Origin: Mnemiopsis leidyi
Taxonomy: Eukaryota > Ctenophora > Tentaculata > Lobata > Bolinopsidae
DNA length: 31,883 bases
Reading direction: 5' to 3'
Assembly (NCBI GenBank): GCA_000226015.1
Contig: JH153565.1
Span: 6,957-38,839 of the forward strand
Positions 1 through 8,400 of this stretch are shown piece by piece; positions within the stretch are counted from its first letter, which is position 1, and each line of letters opens with the position of its first letter. The position numbers and the translations under genes were made by a program. The notes below the pieces were generated by a model that did no database searches, was not told where the DNA came from, and was given only the letters and a program-made list of their open reading frames with translations.

Positions 1-530
1 AAGTAGGATATTTTTCCCTATCAATGCTTTTTGCGCCGAAGGCGCAAAAAGGCATTACTAAGGGTTAACGATCGAGGGGGTGGTTGGAGAATGTGTATAC
101 TAGGTTTATGTCGTGTGTGCGTTACGTTCGTGCGCGCGCGCTCCTTTATCAAACTTAATCATGTATACGAATACAATAATAGCTGTGTTAACAGACTTAA
201 CTGCCTCCGGCCGACGAATGTAGTTCACATTATGCAATGTATACATGATTGCATCAATTATTTGTTCTAATCATGCAAAAATCGCAACAAGATGTACCAT
301 CAATCAAGGGGTACGATCAAAATTCTTTTAAACTGAAGTTTTATTGAGTAATTTGTCTTGAATGACAGATTACCTAGATTGAAAGATGAATGTAACACGA
401 TTTTAAACGTTCAGCCGGACAATTTTAATTAACGACTTATCCACACCATTTGTAAAAACACATGAACGTTGTACGAATAAAGGTCGCATATACAAATCAA
501 CGCATATACAAATCAACGGGCATATACAAG
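1..530. other. gene-free stretch
   Basis: No coding signal is recognised here. The open frames are short and low in information. A small imperfect tandem repeat of about 17 bp, built on catatacaaatcaacg, sits at about 486-535, directly before a dispersed repeat fragment. Confidence 0.5.
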
Positions 531-588
531 TCAACGGGCGATGCGTGACAGCGCGTGATGGCCGCGACAGTAGGTTATCAACCTACAA
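531..588 (+). repeat. dispersed repeat fragment, second copy near 27.8 kb
   Basis: Positions 541-588 (48 bp) are identical to 27858-27905. The preceding 531-545 also matches 27814-27828, so the distant copy carries an extra stretch of about 30 bp at that point. A related motif lies on the minus strand near 27435-27455. This looks like a fragment of an interspersed element. The family is not identified. Confidence 0.75.
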
Positions 589-1370
589 ATATACAAATTA
601 CAATACAATAATGGCGACGTTATGCAGACTCAAGATATTTGAAACAAACAATGAAAGAAACGCGCTATTGTCAATTGTGTTCAAACTTTGCGCGTGCAGC
701 GTGCAGTTTTCAAATCTTGCATCGAACGGCTGCAAGTGCATCAATTCGCGCGTTTAACACGTGCAGAACAATGAAATTGACCGAAATGACGTCTGGTTAG
801 TGGTTTGCGAAATGCGAGTTGCCTGTTGCGTATTTTTATTCCTCATTCCGTGAATTGTAACAACAATAAGCGATGGCATGACACGGGAAATTCAGCGGTC
901 GCCTGACACAATGAAAGCGGCCGCAAGTCTTGTTTGAAAGCTTGCTGCCTCATCAAGTACCGGTAACATATATAAGCACTGGTAACATATATAATAGGTA
1001 AGTACCTATAAATGTGGTATATAGTGGGGAGGGGACTTATTTCAGGTCCTTATTCGAGCAAACTCCCAGAGGTGTGCACTGATTGGTAATATTGCAGCTT
1101 TGTTCTTATCATATGTCATACGTACTTAAGTTGTTGTGTATCTGCTCCGTACACATCATGTAGCTTGGCCTTGTATTTACAAGACACCTGTGAATTCCAA
1201 TGGCGCTAATAGTAATATTTATTTGTCGTATATATATATTAGAGCTAGAGGTAACAGTATACTTGACGATGAAAGACACCAGCTGCATAGTAAAATACTT
1301 CATAATTTTTTACCGTTTACCCGCAGGTGTTCCTTAGTGTTGGATAAACTTTTCTGATTAAAACAGAAAT

Positions 1371-1485
1371 AAAAAAAGGGGGGGGGGGCAGGGTATCGGG
1401 CAGGATTGGAGTCTAGGCCAAAAGCAAGATAGGGGCAGGGTTGGAGCAGGCAGGGTTTGGGCATGGTTGGAGCAGGCTTAGTTGT
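1371..1485. repeat. G-run followed by GGGCAGG/GGAGCAGG simple repeat
   Basis: A homopolymeric G run at about 1378-1388 is followed by imperfect repeats of gggcaggg and ggttggagcagg up to about 1478. This is low-complexity DNA directly before the long TCTA-type microsatellite. No gene is supported. Confidence 0.6.
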
Positions 1486-1496
1486 TTTGAGGCATT

Positions 1497-1845
1497 TATC
1501 CATCTCTCTATATCTCTCTATTCTCTCTCTATCTATCTCTATCCATCTCTATGTCTATCTATTCTATCTCTTTCTATCTCTCTCTATCATTATCTCTTTC
1601 TACCTATCTCCCTATCTGTATCGCTGCCTATCTATCTCTATCCATTTCTCTCTATCTCTCTACCTATCTATCTCTATCTCTATCCGTCTCTCTTTCTGTA
1701 TCAACTCTATCCATCTCTCTCAACCTATCTCTATCTCTCTCTACCTATCTTTCTCTATCTATCTATGCCTATCTCTATCTCTTTCTACCTATCTCTCTCT
1801 ATCTCTATCTCTACTATCTCTAGCTTTCTCTATTTTCCTGGAATC
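1497..1845. repeat. TCTA/TCTC-type microsatellite
   Basis: About 350 bp of imperfect tctatctc and tatctatc repeats. Three forward frames stay open only because the repeat lacks stop codons, giving Ser/Leu/Ile/Tyr-rich translations. These are not taken as genes. A shorter relative on the same strand lies at about 2615-2765. Confidence 0.9.
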
Positions 1846-1865
1846 CTGGCTATCTCAATATCTGG

Positions 1866-1995
1866 GTATAGAACGATGCGGCGGAGAACGCTTCAACAGA
1901 GGATACCACGGCGGAGGACGCTACGGCGGAGTTTTCCAGAAAGGGGTGGACGGTACGGCGAAGCCACCAGATACTCACATCACCATGGACGCTGC
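1866..1995 (+). repeat. Gly/Tyr-rich minisatellite block, arm 1 of an inverted pair
   Basis: Imperfect repeats of a motif like ctacggcggagga end in a unique tail ctcacatcaccatggacg. The same structure occurs in reverse complement at about 2466-2606. In one plus frame this arm reads a GYHGGGRYGGVFQKG-like peptide followed by TAKPPDTHITMD. The matching minus frame of the other arm reads GPYGGAPFGGAFEEG followed by TAEPPDPHNLT. The frame may be a coding relic, or an accident of a 15-bp repeat that lacks stops. Confidence 0.65.
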
Positions 1996-2444
1996 GGCTG
2001 AGGTACGGGGGAGTCCTTGCGTAATATTGTGAAAAGCAATCATTAACACCAAATCTTATTTCCTCGTCACAGTGTAGGCACATTTAAAATCTCAAGAAAA
2101 TACTTGGATATGTGACAAATCGGAAGCAGAAAAATGAGAAACAATTATAGCTGCGATGAGATCTTAGTGTAGGTATGACCCTGAAAAGCAGCAGCAAGTT
2201 TCAATAAAATCTCCCAGGGTTAAGAAACTAAACTGCCAATTAGGATAAGAGTTGAGAAACTGCACACTTTGCAAATTTTCCTCAATTTTTATCTGAAATT
2301 TTGAAAATTTGAACCTCTCCAAGGGGGTGATTCTACTTGAACATTTATTTCTAAACTGTTAACGTGACGGGGGAACGAAATCACAGAGTAAATGATTGCT
2401 TATCATGACACAATTCAAGACTCCGCCGTAACGTCAGACTTCAG

Positions 2445-2485
2445 ATCTCACATAACCATGGACGCCGTCCATGGTTATGTGAGAT
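2445..2485. repeat. near-perfect 41-bp palindrome
   Basis: Two 20-bp arms (left arm 2445-2464, right arm 2466-2485) are perfect reverse complements around a single central C. They can form a hairpin or cruciform. The arms derive from the conserved tail of the Gly/Tyr-rich block, so the palindrome looks like the fusion point of an inverted duplication. Confidence 0.9.
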
Positions 2486-2606
2486 TGTGTGGATCTGGTG
2501 GCTCCGCCGTAGCACCCACCCCTTCTTCAAAAGCTCCGCCGAAGGGTGCTCCGCCGTAGGGTCCTCCGCCGTAGGGTCCTTCGCCGTAGGGTCCTCCGCT
2601 TCAGCA
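2466..2606 (-). repeat. Gly/Tyr-rich minisatellite block, arm 2 (inverted)
   Basis: Reverse-complement counterpart of the block at 1866-1995, with four ctccgccgtagggtc-like units and the conserved tail next to the palindrome. On the minus strand one frame is open through the units and ends at a TAA just after a TAEPPDPHNLT-like stretch. No start codon, splice site or known protein family is evident. Confidence 0.6.
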
Positions 2607-3000
2607 TCCGGTCCCCTTATATCTATCTAGATCTCTTTTTACCTCTATCTCTGTATATCTCTAGCTCTAACACTCTCTATCTTCATCTTCATATCTATCT
2701 ATGTTTATCTTCATATCTATCTATCTATGTGTAACTCTAGCTCTATCTCTACCCCTATCTCTATCTAGTTTCTTTTCCTACACATTTCAATAAGGAAACC
2801 CCGTAAAAAATAAAACTCAGTCCCCGCTCAGAAAAGTCCTTATTGCGTTGATCAAATCGGAAAAGTAGACACCCCTCCCTACCTCAAGGTTGCTCTCGCA
2901 CGTTTTCTGATTTTGCTAGTGGGATTTTTTTTAAATCTTTTGCATCCGTATCTATTTGAACCGCGATAATTGTAAACGAGTTTGTTGACAGTTTTGAGCT
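2607..3000. other. TCTA microsatellite tail and presumed GPCR 5' flank
   Basis: Positions 2615-2765 are a degenerate tctatct repeat. From there to 3000 no gene is seen. A possible 3' splice site, tttgttgacag, ends about 10 nt before the GPCR start codon and could join a 5'UTR exon or a spliced leader. No TATA element is convincing. Confidence 0.4.
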
Positions 3001-4053
3001 ATGTTATCAGTTATAAATAATGAGTTTCAAATTCCCATTTTCAACAGCAGAAAGGTATCAGCTGGTCAGATGAGCGACATCGGCGATTTAAACGAAACAT
3101 GTACTTCACAAAGCAAACCAGTGTGCCCTTTCAGATTGGTGAATGTGAGTAAACATTATTCATATTTTTATGGTTTGTCAGACTCCCTTAAAAAGAAATT
3201 GATGACGAAAATTAATGAAATATATGTCTCTGTTAAATTTCAGGGTTCCATGCTAACAACAATCGGACTTCTTGGAACATTGTTAAATATAGCAGTAATT
3301 TATTTCCTTCTCCGACGCAGAATCAGACTTGCTAAATGTCAGAACCTATTTATTGTTAACCTTTCTATCAGTGACGGTCTTGTATCCTTGATAGGAGTTT
3401 TCAGAGGTCTGGGAATAATCGACAGTCGCTTTGTGGGAACATTAGATAACACTGCGACTTCAGCTTGTGCTGTTTATGTCCTCTTATTGCACTCGTTTGG
3501 ACACTCGGGCATGATGGCTCTACTGCCGCTCACTATCGACCGAGCAGTGGCGATAATACTACCACTAAAACACGGGATTATAATCACCAGAAAAATTTGC
3601 TTTTTGATTTTTGCTGCAACTTGGATGTCCATTTTAATCGTTCTGTTCAATGATGTCGTAGGTGTAAGTGACGAATCAATCACAATTGTATACACTGCAA
3701 AATATCACAGATGTGTACTTTATGGAAAAGATTTGTCAGTTGAAAGAACACTGCTTTATATAGCACCCTTCCTGCTCATCATAATAATGTATGGGACTAT
3801 GCTGTTTATCATCGTCAAGACAAGAAGATCTTGTGGACGTTTCCTTTTCACAGCGTCTGGAATAATCGCTACCAGCATAATTTTCTATACGCCAGGAGTG
3901 ATTTTTGACATGGGCTTGGAAATAGGATACAAAGCAACTCAAGTTTTTTACGTTACATTCTGGTATGTAAATGGAGTCATCAACCCTTTGATATATGTTG
4001 GGAGTCATCCAAAGACATGGGAATTTATAAAGTCAAAATTCAGTACGGGCTAG
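3001..4053 (+). CDS. class A (rhodopsin-family) G protein-coupled receptor, orphan
   Basis: A predicted plasma-membrane receptor of 350 residues as an unspliced frame. Seven hydrophobic segments are visible at about 84-104, 115-135, 153-178, 197-217, 249-272, 280-303 and 314-334. Class A landmarks are N96 in TM1, D125 in TM2 (LSISD), C156 at the top of TM3 paired with C238 in the second outer loop, DRA (180-182) in place of DRY, W208 in TM4, P256 in TM5, P298 in TM6 without the usual CWxP, and NPLIY (328-332) in TM7. The third inner loop and C-tail are very short. N-glycosylation is likely at NET (31-33). Residues 49-81 may be a retained 99-nt in-frame intron (3145-3243, GTGAGT...TTTCAG); its removal would create a second sequon, NGS. 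M24 (3070) is an alternative start. The ligand and subfamily cannot be named. Confidence 0.88.
   Translation: MLSVINNEFQIPIFNSRKVSAGQMSDIGDLNETCTSQSKPVCPFRLVNVSKHYSYFYGLSDSLKKKLMTKINEIYVSVKFQGSMLTTIGLLGTLLNIAVIYFLLRRRIRLAKCQNLFIVNLSISDGLVSLIGVFRGLGIIDSRFVGTLDNTATSACAVYVLLLHSFGHSGMMALLPLTIDRAVAIILPLKHGIIITRKICFLIFAATWMSILIVLFNDVVGVSDESITIVYTAKYHRCVLYGKDLSVERTLLYIAPFLLIIIMYGTMLFIIVKTRRSCGRFLFTASGIIATSIIFYTPGVIFDMGLEIGYKATQVFYVTFWYVNGVINPLIYVGSHPKTWEFIKSKFSTG
3145..3243 (+). other. candidate in-frame intron within the GPCR gene
   Basis: A consensus donor GTGAGT at 3145 and an acceptor ttaaatttcag ending at 3243 bound 99 nt, a multiple of three with no stop codon. The encoded stretch is charged and non-membrane, just before TM1. 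Both the spliced and retained forms keep the receptor open. Confidence 0.6.
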
Positions 4054-4063
4054 ATAGAAGGCG

Positions 4064-4106
4064 CTACAAACTACTACAAACTACTACAAACTACTACGTA
4101 CTACAG
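4064..4106. repeat. short ACTACAA tandem repeat in the GPCR 3' flank
   Basis: Four or five units of actacaaact follow the GPCR stop codon, probably within the 3'UTR. Confidence 0.7.
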
Positions 4107-4211
4107 TATGTAACCTGCTTGGATGTAATGAATTTCTACCAGTGGCCGAAATGGTTGGAGTTTTAAAGAGACCTAGAAATAATTATTAATATAAGATTGG
4201 TTGGCGAGACT

Positions 4212-4217
4212 AATAAA
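4212..4217 (+). terminator. candidate polyadenylation signal for the GPCR
   Basis: AATAAA lies about 160 nt downstream of the GPCR stop codon, in a suitable position for a short 3'UTR. Confidence 0.5.
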
Positions 4218-4745
4218 AACTTTGCTGATGGTTTTTGGATAATTTACCAACATCTAAACCTGTTAGCCAATGTTTGAAGGAGTTTGATTGTTAATTTTCA
4301 TTGTCCTTTTCGGTAATGTTACATACTATATCGAGGACCACGAGCCAAAGCTTCAAACGATTAAATATAATCACACAATCCAAAATTTTCCCAGAAAATT
4401 TGTATATTTATCAGACGTTACTTTTGTACGTGCCATGCTAGTTTTCCTTATTTGTGGAACCGTAGGCGGCAGGACAAAAGATATTGTGGAGTTTCGCACA
4501 GCATCTGGAGTTGTTTACTGAACATTCAAAACACGTCAGGAATTATCATTGATTTGCATTTGTAGTTAAGTAGAAAGCAGCTTGGGTGTTCGTGTTTGCT
4601 TACATCCATTCATCATTTGTCAAATTAATAAATAAGTATTTAGAATTGGCATATATTGAATTATTTCATCATGGTTTAAATTGCTGGCTCGCCAAGCCTC
4701 ACTGTCGCCAGTCTGAACTTATACAACACGCTAGCTGTACCTTAA
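4218..4745. other. gene-free stretch
   Basis: Only short open frames without a recognisable product. Nothing else supported. Confidence 0.4.
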
Positions 4746-5025
4746 GCTGGATATTTTGCAACAAACAGAATACTAGCAGCTATTGAATATATCAAAACTA
4801 GGTTAGCTTGCCAGTAGCCTCTTGATTATTCTAGATATTGCTGGATATTTTGCAACAAACAGTATACTAGCAGCTATTGAATATATCAAAACTAGGTTAG
4901 CTTGCCAGTAGCCTCTTGATTATTCTAGATATTGCTGGATATTTTGCAACAAACAGTATACTAGCAGCTATTGAATATATCATAACTAGGTTAGCTTGCC
5001 AGTAGCCTCTTGATTATTCTAGATA
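4746..5025. repeat. 94-bp tandem repeat, three copies
   Basis: Units start at 4746, 4840 and 4934 with gctggatattttgcaac and are nearly identical. It lies between the convergent 3' ends of the GPCR and SSRP1 genes. Confidence 0.92.
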
Positions 5026-5459
5026 GTCTAGTATATTATTAATTATAGATCTCTAGTGTATTATAGATCTCTCAACGTAGTTGTGGTTAGTCACAGTTAT
5101 CCCACAAATTAAAGCGCGCGGCAAGTTAACCGCGGGAATGCGTGCAAAACGCTACAACAGGAAACTCAGCGCATTCCAAACATTCCTATTCAACTGATCA
5201 CAAAAAGAGGTATTTGAGGACCGATGTGCCTCAAACTTATGGAATTTGTCACTAATCTTGTTCTATTAAGGATTTCAGAGTATCAACATGTGATTTAAAA
5301 TACACAGTCAGCAAGTATATGATTAGCCTAAACAATAAACGTACCTTTTTATACCAAGATAATGAAAGTAAAATTGAAGTAAAATTAGTTGTTTTCTAGT
5401 AAAAGTAGCTATGTGCTATAAACTGCTGGAGAAGAATTGTGAAAGAGGAAAATCGGTAC
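5026..5459. other. SSRP1 downstream region
   Basis: No clear minus-strand AATAAA (plus-strand TTTATT) or further SSRP1 exon was found here. The 3' end of SSRP1 is therefore uncertain. Confidence 0.4.
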
Positions 5460-8400
5460 TCACGTAGAAGAAGAAGATTTAGATGACGGTTTTGCTGAAC
5501 TTGTACTCTTAGCTTTAGGGGAAGGAACTGGTCTAGGATTCTGAGCCGCGGTCTTGTTGTACTCTATTATAGCAGCGTTATATTCTTCTTTCATTTTGTT
5601 TGCTTTGTCTTCAAATTCCTAGGTCATGTTTTAACTTTAGTTGCTAATTTTGTACGCGGTAAATAATTTTTAAACCTCAATTGGGTAACACACAACCTGT
5701 TTTTGTAAATTCTGTTTATGTAAATTTATGTAAATGATCTTAAGAGTTAAGACTGAAACTTATGTAGGTAATGGCCGACCTGCTTTTCATCCGCATCAAG
5801 ATTCCTCCACATTTCACCTGCTTTCTTTGCTATCTCCGTGACTGTAATCCCTGGATTTTTGTCCTTTATATTGGCTCTGTTTACCCCTAGCCAGAGGAAG
5901 TAAGCTGTTGGTGGCTTTTTCGGTTTGTTAGGATCTCTTTCGGCCTTCCTCTGAGCTTTCGTTTTCTTGCCTGCAGGCTCTTTTCGTGCTTTAGGCGAGG
6001 ACTGAAAAACCGAGGATTACATTTGAAAACTACTCTATACCATTGTCTATCATATCGAAGGGCCCAAATGGCGACATTGTTTTAATACGTTTTTTGCACG
6101 TGCACAAAAAGTACAAAACAAGGGTAGGCGATCGACAACACAAATCGGGATTTTGTGAAGTCCTTGGGTCCTTCAGGCCCAAATGGAAAGATACGGGAAA
6201 TAAGCAATAACAATACATACCTTGCGTTCTCTCTGTTTGCCGACCTCAGTCTCCTTCAGCACTTTCTTCTTTTTCTTCTTCTCTCCTTCTTCTCCTTCTT
6301 CAGACTCGCTGGAAGAGCTGGGTGAAGTGTCGGGTGTCTCCCCCGCCACGAAATCTTCGTCCTCTGATTCGTCACTGTCCTCGCTATCTCTTTCCTCACC
6401 TACACAAGTTTTGTGGTGTCATTCAGGTCGATCCTTCGATTATCAACTTATTACTTACTAAGTCACGTCATTCAGATCGAACCTTTGATTATCAACTTAT
6501 TACTTACTAAGTCATGTCATTCAGATCGATCCTTTGATTATCAACTAATTAATTACTAAGTCATGTCATTCAGATCGGTCCTTTGATTATTAACTAATTA
6601 CTTACTAATTCAACATCCTCACAAGATCAGAATTAATTAAATCCCCAAGGAGAGCAAACAAAGGAAAACATTCCGTCCCCACTAAACCACTAAACCTAGA
6701 AAATTGTACTTAGTGAACTGATGACTTAATGTGGTTGACTTATGACTAATGGCTATACCTTCCTTCTTCATCTTCTCCAAGTAATGATCAGGCATCTCGT
6801 TGTCCGAAGCACTGTGACCGTCCCCAAAGTCATCAGCAAATGTTTCGTCTCCTCCTTTTGTGTTTTGTATTCGTATTTTCTTGCTCTTCAGGAAGTCAAA
6901 CAACTTGGAGTATTCCTTCCTGAATACGTTATAGGGAATGGTACAATGATTTGACTTACGCAAAAAATAGCTAATAGGTCAGACAAGTATGAAGACCTCC
7001 CACTAGCCTCTTCAATCTACTGCTACAGCTAATAATCTAATATCACTGAAATCATTGAGATTTAAATTCTGATCTATTACTTACTTCTCAATGCTGGCGA
7101 AAATGTAGTTAGCCCCCGTGTTAGTCTCGATCTCCAGATCAAAACTTCTGCTTTGGCCCACACCTTGAATTAGCATGGAGTAAAGGTACGGGTTGTGTTT
7201 AGCAACATTAAGCAAGTCATAAAGCCCTCCTATTGAACACAAACACGCCAATCCTAGAGGAGTGCGCTAAGGGCATAATTTGCCTATGCAATCATCTTCG
7301 GTCGACTCAGCCGAATGACCGGGAAACCGTGATTGAGGGTTAAATGAGGAGGGTCTCCGTTAAAAGATCTAGAATCTTCCAGGAGCCCCTTCAGTGTAAC
7401 TGTAAAAGCCTGGGTACAGGTGTAACAAATACAAATATAACACGCAACACAAGGAAATATTTCAGGAATAATCACAATTAACAAACCTGAAGCAACACGA
7501 GAGAAGTTGACGGATGACACCTCGTCAAAGCGTATATGGACCGGGGGTTTGACTACATACATGAAACCCTTCTCGAGAGGGTAGAGGAAACCGGAGTTGG
7601 CTTTGTGAGAACAAGCTATAGCTTGGCTTCCGGACGAACTGAAGAGTTGAATATTTTATCGGCGAGGCAGCAGTTGGCCATAATGTGAAATTTAGATAAT
7701 GGCATGATAATTAGGTATCTGATTAAGAAAATGCACAAAAACATAAAGCTGCTAATTAAGGGAAATAACCTGACAAAATTTCCAGGGACGAATATTTTCT
7801 GGCCGACAACAAACTTCATGACTTTGCTAAAGGTTTCGTAGGTGGGACCAGCCATTTCTTTCTGAAGCTTACCCTCATACTTTGTAGCAATTGTTTCTCT
7901 GGAAGGAACACGATTTTGGTGTGACTGACGTTTAAAGCAATCAGCAGCAAATTCTTGAACTCAATTTGATCTAAAAATGGCACCACTGAATAAATAATTT
8001 TTCCCCTCAAATAACGACTTACTCGTCGAGCTCTAGGGTAAGGTCACTCCAGTCGTCCTTGATAAACTGAATAACTAAATGAGGATATCTGGTCTGTCCT
8101 TGTCTGATGGGCGGGTCTGTGGAAATCTGCAAATTTAATCGATTTTGTCTTAACTGCCAAAAACTGTTCATAAAATTAACGATTAGATTTATAAAGCTGA
8201 AGATTAAAGTAAACAGTATATAACCTAAGCACGATCCCAAGTTACCGGTATCTAAAAGCTGGTTTATTAGGGGAGTGTGCTACTCACCAAAAAAAGAAAA
8301 AAAAAGTAAACAGTAGATTAGATAATGTTACAACCGAGAATGTGATCTACCAGTCTTCCACCATTCAGGTTTAGATGATAAAAGAACTGGTCATAGTGCA

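Noticed and set aside
1441..2032. Three overlapping plus-strand open frames of up to about 190 codons
   Set aside because: They are stop-free only because of the TCTA/TCTC microsatellite. The Ser/Leu/Tyr-rich product has no domain.
4288..4521. 77-codon open frame after the GPCR
   Set aside because: It opens with TTG, has no homology and lies in AT-rich flanking DNA beyond a poly(A) signal.
4746..5025. CRISPR-like regular repeat array
   Set aside because: Units are contiguous 94-bp tandem copies without variable spacers, and the DNA is animal.
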